From the NCBI GenBank assembly GCA_964057225.1, contig OZ059899.1, forward strand, positions 4,402,001-4,466,000: a stretch of DNA of 64,000 nucleotides. Reading direction: 5' to 3'. Position numbers and translations under genes: made by a program. The notes beneath the pieces are model-generated. The model saw only the letters and a program-made list of their open reading frames with translations. It did no database searches and was not told where the DNA came from. Shown here one piece after another: positions 32,801-49,000 of this stretch (position 1 is its first letter; each line of letters opens with the position of its first letter). The DNA is from Auanema rhodensis. Lineage: Eukaryota; Nematoda; Chromadorea; Rhabditida; Rhabditidae.

Positions 32801-35800
32801 TCACACTTATATCCTCGATTTTCACCCTGAAGAATTAATTTTTTCGTTGAAAAATATTGTCCATCGTCTTTGCCTTGAAAAAAGGAATCTAAAAACATCT
32901 ACTTTTTGCTAAATTATTTTGAAATTTTTTGAAAAAATTTTTGTCAAAATGTTTTTGGAAGCAATGTTGAGTGTACATGGAAACTCAACATACACTAATG
33001 CATCATTTTTCAAACGATCATAACTGATTTTTGTATTAAGCGTTTCTCAATGTAGTATAAGGCATTCGATGCGGATTTTTAAGCTGCGTCGATCTATGTT
33101 ATCAGATTTGCGCTAGCTTAAAAATGCACCGAGATATCAACTGATATATGTTCACACTTATATCCTCGATTTTCACCCTGAAGAATTAATTTTTTCGTTG
33201 AAAAATATTGTCCATCGTCTTTGCCTTGAAAAAAGGAATCTAAAAACATCTACTTTTTGCTAAATTATTTTGAAATTTTTCGAAAAAATTTTTGTCAAAA
33301 TGTTTTTGGAAGCAATGTTGAGTGTACATGGAAACTCAACATACACTAATGCATCATTTTTCAAACGATCATAACTGATTTTTGTATTAAGCGTTTCTCA
33401 ATGTAGTATAAGGCATTCGATGCGGATTTTTAAGCTGCGTCGATCTATGTTATCAGATTTGCGCTAGCTTAAAAATGCACCGAGATATCAACTGATATAA
33501 GTTTACACATATATCCTCGATTTTCACCCTGAAGAATGAATTTTTTCGTTGAATAACATTGTCCATCGTCTTTGCCTTGAAAAAAGGAATCTAAAAACAT
33601 CTACTTTTTGCTAAATTATTTTGAAATTTTTCGAAAAAATTTTTGTCAAAATGTTTTTGGAAGCAATGTTGAGTGTACATGGAAACTCAACATACACCAA
33701 TGCATCATTTTTCAAACGATCATAACTAATTTTTGTATTAAGCGTTTCTCAATGTAGTATAGTGCATTCGATGCGGATTTTTAAGCTGCGTCGATCTGTG
33801 TTATCAGATTTGCGCTAGCTTAAAAATGCACCGAGATATCAACTGATATAAGTTCACACTTATATTCTCGATTTTCACCCTGAAGAATTAATTTTTTCGT
33901 TGAATAACATTGTCCATCGTCTTTGCCTTGAAAAAAGAAATCTAAAAACATCTACTTTTTGCTAAATTATTTTGAAATTTTCCGAAAAAATTTTTGTCAA
34001 AATGTTTTTGGAAGCAATGTTGAGTGTACATGGAAACTCAACATACACTAATGCATCATTTTTCAAACGATCATAACTGATTTTTGTATTAAGAGTTTCT
34101 CAATGTAGTATAGTGCATTCGATGCGGATTTTTAAGCTGCGTCGATCTGTGTTATCAGATTTGCGCTAGCTTAAAAATGCACCGAGATATCAACTGATAT
34201 AAATTCACACATATATCCTCGATTTTCACCCTGAAGAATGAATTTTTTCGTAGAATAACATTGTCCATCGTCTTTGCCTTGAAAAAAGGAATCTAAAAAC
34301 ATCTACTTTTTGCTAAATTATTTTGAAATTTTTTGAAAAAATTTTTGTCAAAATGTTTTTGGAAGCAATGTTGAGTGTACATGGAAACTCAACATACACT
34401 AATGCATCATTTTTCAAACGATCATAACTAATTTTTGTATTAAGCGTTTCTCAATGTAGTATAGTGCATTCGATGCGGATTTTTAAGCTGCGTCGATCCG
34501 TGTTATCAGATTTGCGCTAGCTTAAAAATGCACCGAGATATCAACTGATATAAGTTCACACTTACATTCTCGATTTTCACCCTGAAGAATGAATTTTTTC
34601 GTTGAATAACATTGTCCATCGTCTTTGCCTTGAAAAAAGGAATCTAAAAACATCTACTTTTTGCTAAATTATTTTGAAATTTTTCGAAAAAATTTTTGTC
34701 AAAATGTTTTTGGAAGCAATGTTGAGTGTACATGGAAACTCAACATACACTAATGCATCATTTTTCAAACGATCATAACTAATTTTTGTATTAAGCGTTT
34801 CTCAATGTAGTATAGTGCATTCGATGCGGATTTTTAAGCTGCGTCGATCTGTGTTATCAGATTTGCGCTAGCTTAAAAATGCACCGAGATATCAACTGAT
34901 ATAAGTTCACACTTATATTCTCGATTTTCACCCTGAAGAATTAATTTTTTCGTTGAATAACATTGTCCATCGTCTTTGCCTTGAAAAAAGAAATCTAAAA
35001 ACATCTACTTTTTGCTAAATTATTTTGAAATTTTCCGAAAAAATTTTTGTCAAAATGTTTTTGGAAGCAATGTTGAGTGTACATGGAAACTCAACATACA
35101 CTAATGCATCATTTTTCAAACGATCATAACTGATTTTTGTATTGAGAGTTTCTCAATGTAGTATAGTGCATTCGATGCGGATTTTTAAGCTGCGTCGATC
35201 TGTGTTATCAGATTTGCGCTAGCTTAAAAATGCACCGAGATATCAACTGATATAAATTCACACATATATCCTCGATTTTCACCCTGAAGAATTAATTTTT
35301 TCGTTGAATAACATTGTCCATCGTCTTTGCCTTGAAAAAAGAAATCTAAAAACATCTACTTTTTGCTAAATTATTTTGAAATTTTCCGAAAAAATTTTTG
35401 TCAAAATGTTTTTGGAAGCAATGTTGAGTGTACATGGAAACTCAACATACACTAATGCATCATTTTTCAAACGATCATAACTAATTTTTGTATTAAGCGT
35501 TTCTCAATGTAGTATAGTGCATTCGATGCGGATTTTTAAGCTGCGTCGATCTGTGTTATCAGATTTGCGCTAGCTTAAAAATGCACCGAGATATCAACTG
35601 ATATAAGTTCACACTTATATTCTCGATTTTCACCCTGAAGAATTAATTTTTTCGTTGAATAACATTGTCCATCGTCTTTGCCTTGAAAAAAGAAATCTAA
35701 AAACATCTACTTTTTGCTAAATTATTTTGAAATTTTCCGAAAAAATTTTTGTCAAAATGTTTTTGGAAGCAATGTTGAGTGTACATGGAAACTCAACATA

Positions 35801-38016
35801 CACTAATGCATCATTTTTCAAACGATCATAACTGATTTTTGTATTAAGAGTTTCTCAATGTAGTATAGTGCATTCGATGCGGATTTTTAAGCTGCGTCGA
35901 TCTGTGTTATCAGATTTGCGCTAGCTTAAAAATGCACCGAGATATCAACTGATATAAATTCACACATATATCCTCGATTTTCACCCTGAAGAATTAATTT
36001 TTTCGTTGAATAACATTGTCCATCGTCTTTGCCTTGAAAAAAGAAATCTAAAAACATCTACTTTTTGCTAAATTATTTTGAAATTTTCCGAAAAAATTTT
36101 TGTCAAAATGTTTTTGGAAGCAATGTTGAGTGTACATGGAAACTCAACATACACTAATGCATCATTTTTCAAACGATCATAACTGATTTTTGTATTAAGC
36201 GTTTCTCAATGTAGTATAGTGCATTCGATGCGGATTTTCAAGCTGCGTCGATCTGTGTTATCAGATTTGCGCTAGCTTAAAAATGCACCGAGATATCAAC
36301 TGATATAAGTTCACACTTACATTCTCGATTTTCACCCTGAAGAATGAATTTTTTCGTTGAATAACATTGTCCATCGTCTTTGCCTTGAAAAAAGGAATCT
36401 AAAAACATCTACTTTTTGCTAAATTATTTTGAAATTTTTCAAAAAAATTTTTGTCAAAATGTTTTTGGAAGCAATGTTGAGTGTACATGGAAACTCAACA
36501 TACACTAATGCATCATTTTTCAAACGATCATAACTAATTTTTGTATTAAGCGTTTCTCAATGTAGTATAGTGCATTCGATGCGGATTTTTAAGCTGCGTC
36601 GATCTATGTTATCAGATTTGCGCTAGCTTAAAAATGCACCGAGATATCAACTGATATAAGTTTACACATATATCCTCGATTTTCACCCTGAAGAATGAAT
36701 TTTTTCGTTGAATAACATTGTCCATCGTCTTTGCCTTGAAAAAAGGAATCTAAAAACATCTACTTTTTGCTAAATTATTTTGAAATTTTTCGAAAAAATT
36801 TTTGTCAAAATGTTTTTGGAAGCAATGTTGAGTGTACATGGAAACTCAACATACACTAATGCATCATTTTTCAAACGATCATAACTAATTTTTGTATTAA
36901 GCGTTTCTCAATGTAGTATAGTGCATTCGATGCGGATTTTTAAGCTGCGTCGATCTGTGTTATCAGATTTGCGCTAGCTTAAAAATGCACCGAGATATCA
37001 ACTGATATAAATTCACACATATATCCTCGATTTTCACCCTGAAGAATTAATTTTTTCGTTGAATAACATTGTCCATCGTCTTTGCCTTGAAAAAAGAAAT
37101 CTAAAAACATCTACTTTTTGCTAAATTATTTTGAAATTTTCCGAAAAAATTTTTGTCAAAATGTTTTTGGAAGCAATGTTGAGTGTACATGGAAACTCAA
37201 CATACACTAATGCATCATTTTTCAAACGATCATAACTGATTTTTGTATTAAGCGTTTCTCAATGTAGTATAGTGCATTCGATGCGGATTTTTAAGCTGCG
37301 TCGATCTATGTTATCAGATTTGCGCTAGCTTAAAAATGCACCGAGATATCAACTGATATAAGTTTACACATATATCCTCGATTTTCACCCTGAAGAATGA
37401 ATTTTTTCGTTGAATAACATTGTCCATCGTCTTTGCCTTGAAAAAAGGAATCTAAAAACATCTACTTTTTGCTAAATTATTTTGAAATTTTTCGAAAAAA
37501 TTTTTGTCAAAATGTTTTTGGAAGCAATGTTGAGTGTACATGGAAACTCAACATACACTAATGCATCATTTTTCAAACGATCATAACTAATTTTTGTATT
37601 AAGCGTTTCTCAATGTAGTATAGTGCATTCGATGCGGATTTTTAAGCTGCGTCGATCTGTGTTATCAGATTTGCGCTAGCTTAAAAATGCACCGAGATAT
37701 CAACTGATATAAATTCACACATATATCCTCGATTTTCACCCTGAAGAATTAATTTTTTCGTTGAATAACATTGTCCATCGTCTTTGCCTTGAAAAAAAAA
37801 ATCTAAAAACATCTACTTTTTGCTAAATTATTTTGAAATTTTCCGAAAAAATTTTTGTCAAAATGTTTTTGGAAGCAATGTTGAGTGTACATGGAAACTC
37901 AACATACACTAATGCATCATTTTTCAAACGATCATAACTGATTTTTGTATTAAGCGTTTCTCAATGTAGTATAGTGCATTCGATGCGGATTTTCAAGCTG
38001 CGTCGATCTGTGTTAT

Positions 38017-41000
38017 CAGATTTGCGCTAGCTTAAAAATGCACCGAGATATCAACTGATATAAGTTCACACTTGTATCCTCGATTTTCACCCTGAACAAT
38101 TATTTTTTTCGTTGAATAACATTGTCCATCGTCTTTGCCTTGAAAAAAAGAAATCTAAAAACATCTACTTTTTGCTAAATTATTTTGAAATTTTCCGAAA
38201 AAATTTTTGTCAAAATGTTTTTGGAAGCAATGTTGAGTGTACATGGAAACTCAACATACACTAATGCATCATTTTTCAAACGATCATAACTGATTTTGTA
38301 TTAAGCGTTTCTCAATGTAGTATAGTGCATTCGATGCGGATTTTTAAGCTGCGTCGATCCGTGTTATCAGATTTGCGCTAGCTTAAAAATGCACCGAGAT
38401 ATCAACAGATATATGTTCACACTTATATCCTCGATTTTCACCCTGAAGAATTAATTTTTTCGTTGAAAAATATTGTCCATCGTCTTTGCCTTGAAAAAAG
38501 GAATCTAAAAACATCTACTTTTTGCTAAATTATTTTGAAATTTTTTGAAAAAATTTTTGTCAAAATGTTTTTGGAAGCAATGTTGAGTGTACATGGAAAC
38601 TCAACATACACTAATGCATCATTTTTCAAACGATCATAACTGATTTTTGTATTAAGCGTTTCTCAATGTAGTATAAGGCATTCGATGCGGATTTTTAAGC
38701 TGCGTCGATCTATGTTATCAGATTTGCGCTAGCTTAAAAATGCACCGAGATATCAACAGATATATGTTCACACTTATATCCTCGATTTTCACCCTGAAGA
38801 ATTAATTTTTTCGTTGAAAAATATTGTCCATCGTCTTTGCCTTGAAAAAAGGAATCTAAAAACATCTACTTTTTGCTAAATTATTTTGAAATTTTTTGAA
38901 AAAATTTTTGTCAAAATGTTTTTGGAAGCAATGTTGAGTGTACATGGAAACTCAACATACACTAATGCATCATTTTTCAAACGATCATAACTGATTTTTG
39001 TATTAAGCGTTTCTCAATGTAGTATAAGGCATTCGATGCGGATTTTTAAGCTGCGTCGATCTATGTTATCAGATTTGCGCTAGCTTAAAAATGCACCGAG
39101 ATATCAACTGATATAAGTTTACACATATATCCTCGATTTTCACCCTGAAGAATGAATTTTTTCGTTGAATAACATTGTCCATCGTCTTTGCCTTGAAAAA
39201 AGGAATCTAAAAACATCTACTTTTTGCTAAATTATTTTGAAATTTTTCGAAAAAATTTTTGTCAAAATGTTTTTGGAAGCAATGTTGAGTGTACATGGAA
39301 ACTCAACATACACTAATGCATCATTTTTCAAACGATCATAACTAATTTTTGTATTAAGCGTTTCTCAATGTAGTATAGTGCATTCGATGCGGATTTTTAA
39401 GCTGCGTCGATCTGTGTTATCAGATTTGCGCTAGCTTAAAAATGCACCGAGATATCAACTGATATAAGTTCACACTTATATTCTCGATTTTCACCCTGAA
39501 GAATTAATTTTTTCGTTGAATAACATTGTCCATCGTCTTTGCCTTGAAAAAAGAAATCTAAAAACATCTACTTTTTGCTAAATTATTTTGAAATTTTCCG
39601 AAAAAATTTTTGTCAAAATGTTTTTGGAAGCAATGTTGAGTGTACATGGAAACTCAACATACACTAATGCATCATTTTTCAAACGATCATAACTGATTTT
39701 TGTATTAAGAGTTTCTCAATGTAGTATAGTGCATTCGATGCGGATTTTTAAGCTGCGTCGATCTGTGTTATCAGATTTGCGCTAGCTTAAAAATGCACCG
39801 AGATATCAACTGATATAAATTCACACATATATCCTCGATTTTCACCCTGAAGAATGAATTTTTTCGTAGAATAACATTGTCCATCGTCTTTGCCTTGAAA
39901 AAAGGAATCTAAAAACATCTACTTTTTGCTAAATTATTTTGAAATTTTTTGAAAAAATTTTTGTCAAAATGTTTTTGGAAGCAATGTTGAGTGTACATGG
40001 AAACTCAACATACACTAATGCATCATTTTTCAAACGATCATAACTAATTTTTGTATTAAGCGTTTCTCAATGTAGTATAGTGCATTCGATGCGAATTTTT
40101 AAGCTGCGTCGATCCGTGTTATCAGATTTGCGCTAGCTTAAAAATGCACCGAGATATCAACTGATATAAGTTCACACTTACATTCTCGATTTTCACCCTG
40201 AAGAATGAATTTTTTCGTTGAATAACATTGTCCATCGTCTTTGCCTTGAAAAAAGGAATCTAAAAACATCTACTTTTTGCTAAATTATTTTGAAATTTTT
40301 CGAAAAAATTTTTGTCAAAATGTTTTTGGAAGCAATGTTGAGTGTACATGGAAACTCAACATACACTAATGCATCATTTTTCAAACGATCATAACTGATT
40401 TTTGTATTAAGCGTTTCTCAATGTAGTATAGTGCATTCGATGCGGATTTTCAAGCTGCGTCGATCTGTGTTATCAGATTTGCGCTAGCTTAAAAATGCAC
40501 CGAGATATCAACTGATATAAGTTCACACTTGTATCCTCGATTTTCACCCTGAACAATTATTTTTTTCGTTGAATAACATTGTCCATCGTCTTTGCCTTGA
40601 AAAAAAGAAATCTAAAAACATCTACTTTTTGCTAAATTATTTTGAAATTTTCCGAAAAAATTTTTGTCAAAATGTTTTTGGAAGCAATGTTGAGTGTACA
40701 TGGAAACTCAACATACACTAATGCATCATTTTTCAAACGATCATAACTGATTTTGTATTAAGCGTTTCTCAATGTAGTATAGTGCATTCGATGCGGATTT
40801 TTAAGCTGCGTCGATCCGTGTTATCAGATTTGCGCTAGCTTAAAAATGCACCGAGATATCAACAGATATATGTTCACACTTATATCCTCGATTTTCACCC
40901 TGAAGAATTAATTTTTTCGTTGAAAAATATTGTCCATCGTCTTTGCCTTGAAAAAAGGAATCTAAAAACATCTACTTTTTGCTAAATTATTTTGAAATTT

Positions 41001-42930
41001 TTTGAAAAAATTTTTGTCAAAATGTTTTTGGAAGCAATGTTGAGTGTACATGGAAACTCAACATACACTAATGCATCATTTTTCAAACGATCATAACTGA
41101 TTTTTGTATTAAGCGTTTCTCAATGTAGTATAAGGCATTCGATGCGGATTTTTAAGCTGCGTCGATCTATGTTATCAGATTTGCGCTAGCTTAAAAATGC
41201 ACCGAGATATCAACAGATATATGTTCACACTTATATCCTCGATTTTCACCCTGAAGAATTAATTTTTTCGTTGAAAAATATTGTCCATCGTCTTTGCCTT
41301 GAAAAAAGGAATCTAAAAACATCTACTTTTTGCTAAATTATTTTGAAATTTTTTGAAAAAATTTTTGTCAAAATGTTTTTGGAAGCAATGTTGAGTGTAC
41401 ATGGAAACTCAACATACACTAATGCATCATTTTTCAAACGATCATAACTGATTTTTGTATTAAGCGTTTCTCAATGTAGTATAAGGCATTCGATGCGGAT
41501 TTTTAAGCTGCGTCGATCTATGTTATCAGATTTGCGCTAGCTTAAAAATGCACCGAGATATCAACTGATATAAGTTTACACATATATCCTCGATTTTCAC
41601 CCTGAAGAATGAATTTTTTCGTTGAATAACATTGTCCATCGTCTTTGCCTTGAAAAAAGGAATCTAAAAACATCTACTTTTTGCTAAATTATTTTGAAAT
41701 TTTTCGAAAAAATTTTTGTCAAAATGTTTTTGGAAGCAATGTTGAGTGTACATGGAAACTCAACATACACTAATGCATCATTTTTCAAACGATCATAACT
41801 AATTTTTGTATTAAGCGTTTCTCAATGTAGTATAGTGCATTCGATGCGGATTTTTAAGCTGCGTCGATCTGTGTTATCAGATTTGCGCTAGCTTAAAAAT
41901 GCACCGAGATATCAACTGATATAAGTTCACACTTATATTCTCGATTTTCACCCTGAAGAATTGATTTTTTCGTTGAATAACATTGTCCATCGTCTTTGCC
42001 TTGAAAAAAGAAATCTAAAAACATCTACTTTTTGCTAAATTATTTTGAAATTTTTCGAAAACATTTTTGTCAAAATGTTTTTGGAAGCAATGTTGAGTGT
42101 ACATGGAAACTCAACATACACTAATGCATCATTTTTCAAACGATCATAACTGATTTTTGTATTAAGAGTTTCTCAATGTAGTATAGTGCATTCGATGCGG
42201 ATTTTTAAGCTGCGTCGATCTGTGTTATCAGATTTGCGCTAGCTTAAAAATGCACCGAGATATCAACTGATATAAATTCACACATATATCCTCGATTTTC
42301 ACCCTGAAGAATGAATTTTTTCGTAGAATAACATTGTCCATCGTCTTTGCCTTGAAAAAAGGAATCTAAAAACATCTACTTTTTGCTAAATTATTTTGAA
42401 ATTTTTTGAAAAAATTTTTGTCAAAATGTTTTTGGAAGCAATGTTGAGTGTACATGGAAACTCAACATACACTAATGCATCATTTTTCAAACGATCATAA
42501 CTAATTTTTGTATTAAGCGTTTCTCAATGTAGTATAGTGCATTCGATGCGAATTTTTAAGCTGCGTCGATCCGTGTTATCAGATTTGCGCTAGCTTAAAA
42601 ATGCACCGAGATATCAACTGATATAAGTTCACACTTACATTCTCGATTTTCACCCTGAAGAATGAATTTTTTCGTTGAATAACATTGTCCATCGTCTTTG
42701 CCTTGAAAAAAGGAATCTAAAAACATCTACTTTTTGCTAAATTATTTTGAAATTTTTCGAAAAAATTTTTGTCAAAATGTTTTTGGAAGCAATGTTGAGT
42801 GTACATGGAAACTCAACATACACTAATGCATCATTTTTCAAACGATCATAACTAATTTTTGTATTAAGCGTTTCTCAATGTAGTATAGTGCATTCGATGC
42901 GGATTTTTAAGCTGCGTCGATCTGTGTTAT
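38017..42930. repeat. Seven-monomer block duplicated in tandem (2,457 bp)
   Basis: 38017-40473 and 40474-42930 share the same order of rare variants: GAACAATTAT, two successive TATAAGGCATTC monomers with CAGATATATG, TTTACACATA, AAGAGTTTC, TCGTAGAATAAC and GATGCGAATTTT. Only a few bases differ, so the duplication is recent. Confidence 0.85.
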
Positions 42931-43281
42931 CAGATTTGCGCTAGCTTAAAAATGCACCGAGATATCAACTGATATAAGTTCACACTTATATTCTCGATTT
43001 TCACCCTGAAGAATTAATTTTTTCGTTGAATAACATTGTCCATCGTCTTTGCCTTGAAAAAAGAAATCTAAAAACATCTACTTTTTGCTAAATTATTTTG
43101 AAATTTTCCGAAAAAATTTTTGTCAAAATGTTTTTGGAAGCAATGTTGAGTGTACATGGAAACTCAACATACACTAATGCATCATTTTTCAAACGATCAT
43201 AACTGATTTTTGTATTAAGAGTTTCTCAATGTAGTATAGTGCATTCGATGCGGATTTTTAAGCTGCGTCGATCTGTGTTAT

Positions 43282-45387
43282 CAGATTTGCGCTAGCTTAA
43301 AAATGCACCGAGATATCAACTGATATAAATTCACACATATATCCTCGATTTTCACCCTGAAGAATTAATTTTTTCGTTGAATAACATTGTCCATCGTCTT
43401 TGCCTTGAAAAAAGAAATCTAAAAACATCTACTTTTTGCTAAATTATTTTGAAATTTTCCGAAAAAATTTTTGTCAAAATGTTTTTGGAAGCAATGTTGA
43501 GTGTACATGGAAACTCAACATACACTAATGCATCATTTTTCAAACGATCATAACTAATTTTTGTATTAAGCGTTTCTCAATGTAGTATAGTGCATTCGAT
43601 GCGGATTTTTAAGCTGCGTCGATCTGTGTTATCAGATTTGCGCTAGCTTAAAAATGCACCGAGATATCAACTGATATATGTTCACACTTATATTCTCGAT
43701 TTTCACCCTGAAGAATTAATTTTTTCGTTGAATAACATTGTCCATCGTCTTTGCCTTGAAAAAAGAAATCTAAAAACATCTACTTTTTGCTGAATTATTT
43801 TGAAATTTTCCGAAAAAATTTTTGTCAAAATGTTTTTGGAAGCAATGTTGAGTGTACATGGAAACTCAACATACACTAATGCATCATTTTTCAAACGATC
43901 ATAACTGATTTTTGTATTAAGAGTTTCTCAATGTAGTATAGTGCATTCGATGCGGATTTTTAAGCTGCGTCGATCTGTGTTATCAGATTTGCGCTAGCTT
44001 AAAAATGCACCGAGATATCAACTGATATAAGTTCACACTTATATTCTCGATTTTCACCCTGAAGAATTAATTTTTTCGTTGAATAACATTGTCCATCGTC
44101 TTTGCCTTGAAAAAAGAAATCTAAAAACATCTACTTTTTGCTAAATTATTTTGAAATTTTCCGAAAAAATTTTTGTCAAAATGTTTTTGGAAGCAATGTT
44201 GAGTGTACATGGAAACTCAACATACACTAATGCATCATTTTTCAAACGATCATAACTGATTTTTGTATTAAGAGTTTCTCAATGTAGTATAGTGCATTCG
44301 ATGCGGATTTTTAAGCTGCGTCGATCTGTGTTATCAGATTTGCGCTAGCTTAAAAATGCACCGAGATATCAACTGATATAAGTTCACACTTATATTCTCG
44401 ATTTTCACCCTGAAGAATTAATTTTTTCGTTGAATAACATTGTCCATCGTCTTTGCCTTGAAAAAAGAAATCTAAAAACATCTACTTTTTGCTAAATTAT
44501 TTTGAAATTTTCCGAAAAAATTTTTGTCAAAATGTTTTTGGAAGCAATGTTGAGTGTACATGGAAACTCAACATACACTAATGCATCATTTTTCAAACGA
44601 TCATAACTGATTTTTGTATTAAGAGTTTCTCAATGTAGTATAGTGCATTCGATGCGGATTTTTAAGCTGCGTCGATCTGTGTTATCAGATTTGCGCTAGC
44701 TTAAAAATGCACCGAGATATCAACTGATATAAATTCACACATATATCCTCGATTTTCACCCTGAAGAATTAATTTTTTCGTTGAATAACATTGTCCATCG
44801 TCTTTGCCTTGAAAAAAGAAATCTAAAAACATCTACTTTTTGCTAAATTATTTTGAAATTTTCCGAAAAAATTTTTGTCAAAATGTTTTTGGAAGCAATG
44901 TTGAGTGTACATGGAAACTCAACATACACTAATGCATCATTTTTCAAACGATCATAACTAATTTTTGTATTAAGCGTTTCTCAATGTAGTATAGTGCATT
45001 CGATGCGGATTTTTAAGCTGCGTCGATCTGTGTTATCAGATTTGCGCTAGCTTAAAAATGCACCGAGATATCAACTGATATATGTTCACACTTATATTCT
45101 CGATTTTCACCCTGAAGAATTAATTTTTTCGTTGAATAACATTGTCCATCGTCTTTGCCTTGAAAAAAGAAATCTAAAAACATCTACTTTTTGCTGAATT
45201 ATTTTGAAATTTTCCGAAAAAATTTTTGTCAAAATGTTTTTGGAAGCAATGTTGAGTGTACATGGAAACTCAACATACACTAATGCATCATTTTTCAAAC
45301 GATCATAACTGATTTTTGTATTAAGAGTTTTTCAATGTAGTATAGTGCATTCGATGCGGATTTTTAAGCTGCGTCGATCTGTGTTAT
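43282..45387. repeat. Satellite segment repeated at 1,404 bp (four monomers)
   Basis: Two monomers at 43282-43983 recur at 44686-45387. Both second monomers have GATATATGTTCACACTTATA and the rare TTTTTGCTGAATT change. The identical 63-codon open frames at 43703 and 45107 are a by-product of this copy event and are not genes. Confidence 0.85.
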
Positions 45388-46089
45388 CAGATTTGCGCTA
45401 GCTTAAAAATGCACCGAGATATCAACTGATATAAATTCACACATATATCCTCGATTTTCACCCTGAAGAATTAATTTTTTCGTTGAATAACATTGTCCAT
45501 CGTCTTTGCCTTGAAAAAAGAAATCTAAAAACATCTACTTTTTGCTAAATTATTTTGAAATTTTCCGAAAAAATTTTTGTCAAAATGTTTTTGGAAGCAA
45601 TGTTGAGTGTACATGGAAACTCAACATACACTAATGCATCATTTTTCAAACGATCATAACTGATTTTTGTATTAAGCGTTTCTCAATGTAGTATAGTGCA
45701 TTCGATGCGGATTTTCAAACTGCGTCGATCTGTGTTATCAGATTTGCGCTAGCTTAAAAATGCACCGAGATATCAACTGATATAAGTTCACACTTACATT
45801 CTCGATTTTCACCCTGAAGAATGAATTTTTTCGTTGAATAACATTGTCCATCGTCTTTGCCTTGAAAAAAGGAATCTAAAAACATCTACTTTTTGCTAAA
45901 TTATTTTGAAATTTTTCGAAAAAATTTTTGTCAAAATGTTTTTGGAAGCAATGTTGAGTGTACATGGAAACTCAACATACACTAATGCATCATTTTTCAA
46001 ACGATCATAACTAATTTTTGTATTAAGCGTTTCTTAATGTAGTATAGTGCATTCGATGCGGATTTTTAAGCTGCGTCGATCTGTGTTAT

Positions 46090-49000
46090 CAGATTTGCGC
46101 TAGCTTAAAAATGCACCGAGATATCAACTGATATAAGTTCACACTTATATTCTCGATTTTCACCCTGAAGAATTAATTTTTTCGTTGAATAACATTGTCC
46201 ATCGTCTTTGCCTTGAAAAAAGAAATCTAAAAACATCTACTTTTTGCTAAATTATTTTGAAATTTTCCGAAAAAATTTTTGTCAAAATGTTTTTGGAAGC
46301 AATGTTGAGTGTACATGGAAACTCAACATACACTAATGCATCATTTTTCAAACGATCATAACTGATTTTTGTATTAAGAGTTTCTCAATGTAGTATAGTG
46401 CATTCGATGCGGATTTTTAAGCTGCGTCGATCTGTGTTATCAGATTTGCGCTAGCTTAAAAATGCACCGAGATATCAACTGATATAAATTCACACATATA
46501 TCCTCGATTTTCACCCTGAAGAATTAATTTTTTCGTTGAATAACATTGTCCATCGTCTTTGCCTTGAAAAAAGAAATCTAAAAACATCTACTTTTTGCTA
46601 AATTATTTTGAAATTTTCCGAAAAAATTTTTGTCAAAATGTTTTTGGAAGCAATGTTGAGTGTACATGGAAACTCAACATACACTAATGCATCATTTTTC
46701 AAACGATCATAACTGATTTTTGTATTAAGCGTTTCTCAATGTAGTATAAGGCATTCGATGCGGATTTTTAAGCTGCGTCGATCTATGTTATCAGATTTGC
46801 GCTAGCTTAAAAATGCACCGAGATATCAACTGATATAAGTTTACACATATATCCTCGATTTTCACCCTGAAGAATGAATTTTTTCGTTGAATAACATTGT
46901 CCATCGTCTTTGCCTTGAAAAAAGGAATCTAAAAACATCTACTTTTTGCTAAATTATTTTGAAATTTTTCGAAAAAATTTTTGTCAAAATGTTTTTGGAA
47001 GCAATGTTGAGTGTACATGGAAACTCAACATACACTAATGCATCATTTTTCAAACGATCATAACTAATTTTTGTATTAAGCGTTTCTCAATGTAGTATAG
47101 TGCATTCGATGCGGATTTTTAAGCTGCGTCGATCTGTGTTATCAGATTTGCGCTAGCTTAAAAATGCACCGAGATATCAACTGATATAAGTTCACACTTA
47201 TATTCTCGATTTTCACCCTGAAGAATTAATTTTTTCGTTGAATAACATTGTCCATCGTCTTTGCCTTGAAAAAAGAAATCTAAAAACATCTACTTTTTGC
47301 TAAATAATTTTGAAATTTTCCGAAAAAATTTTTGTCAAAATGTTTTTGGAAGCAATGTTGAGTGTACATGGAAACTCAACATACACTAATGCATCATTTT
47401 TCAAACGATCATAACTGATTTTTGTATTAAGAGTTTCTCAATGTAGTATAGTGCATTCGATGCGGATTTTTAAGCTGCGTCGATCTGTGTTATCAGATTT
47501 GCGCTAGCTTAAAAATGCACCGAGATATCAACTGATATAAATTCACACATATATCCTCGATTTTCACCCTGAAGAATGAATTTTTTCGTAGAATAACATT
47601 GTCCATCGTCTTTGCCTTGAAAAAAGGAATCTAAAAACATCTACTTTTTGCTAAATTATTTTGAAATTTTTTGAAAAAATTTTTGTCAAAATGTTTTTGG
47701 AAGCAATGTTGAGTGTACATGGAAACTCAACATACACTAATGCATCATTTTTCAAACGATCATAACTAATTTTTGTATTAAGCGTTTCTCAATGTAGTAT
47801 AGTGCATTCGATGCGAATTTTTAAGCTGCGTCGATCCGTTTTATCAGATTTGCGCTAGCTTAAAAATGCACCGAGATATCAACTGATATAAGTTCACACT
47901 TACATTCTCGATTTTCACCCTGAAGAATGAATTTTTTCGTTGAATAACATTGTCCATCGTCTTTGCCTTGAAAAAAGGAATCTAAAAACATCTACTTTTT
48001 GCTAAATTATTTTGAAATTTTTCGAAAAAATTTTTGTCAAAATGTTTTTGGAAGCAATGTTGAGTGTACATGGAAACTCAACATACACTAATGCATCATT
48101 TTTCAAACGATCATAACTAATTTTTGTATTAAGCGTTTCTCAATGTAGTATAGTGCATTCGATGCGGATTTTTAAGCTGCGTCGATCTGTGTTATCAGAT
48201 TTGCGCTAGCTTAAAAATGCACCGAGATATCAACTGATATAAGTTCACACTTATATCCTCGATTTTCACCCTGAAGAATTAATTTTTTCGTTGAATAACA
48301 TTGTCCATCGTCTTTGCCTTGAAAAAAGAAATCTAAAAACATCTACTTTTTGCTAAATTATTTTGAAATTTTTCGAAAAAATTTTTGTCAAAATGTTTTT
48401 GGAAGCAATGTTGAGTGTACATGGAAACTCAACATACACTAATGCATCATTTTTCAAACGATCATAACTAATTTTTGTATTAAGCGTTTCTTAATGTAGT
48501 ATAGTGCATTCGATGCGGATTTTTAAGCTGCGTCGATCTGTGTTATCAGATTTGCGCTAGCTTAAAAATGCACCGAGATATCAACTGATATAAGTTCACA
48601 CTTATATTCTCGATTTTCACCCTGAAGAATTAATTTTTTCGTTGAATAACATTGTCCATCGTCTTTGCCTTGAAAAAAGAAATCTAAAAACATCTACTTT
48701 TTGCTAAATTATTTTGAAATTTTCCGAAAAAATTTTTGTCAAAATGTTTTTGGAAGCAATGTTGAGTGTACATGGAAACTCAACATACACTAATGCATCA
48801 TTTTTCAAACGATCATAACTGATTTTTGTATTAAGAGTTTCTCAATGTAGTATAGTGCATTCGATGCGGATTTTTAAGCTGCGTCGATCTGTGTTATCAG
48901 ATTTGCGCTAGCTTAAAAATGCACCGAGATATCAACTGATATAAATTCACACATATATCCTCGATTTTCACCCTGAAGAATTAATTTTTTCGTTGAATAA

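Noticed and set aside
43703..43894. 63-codon ORF in satellite, repeated at 45107-45298
   Set aside because: Created by one rare base change (GCTGAATT) in two duplicated monomers; other monomers have stops.
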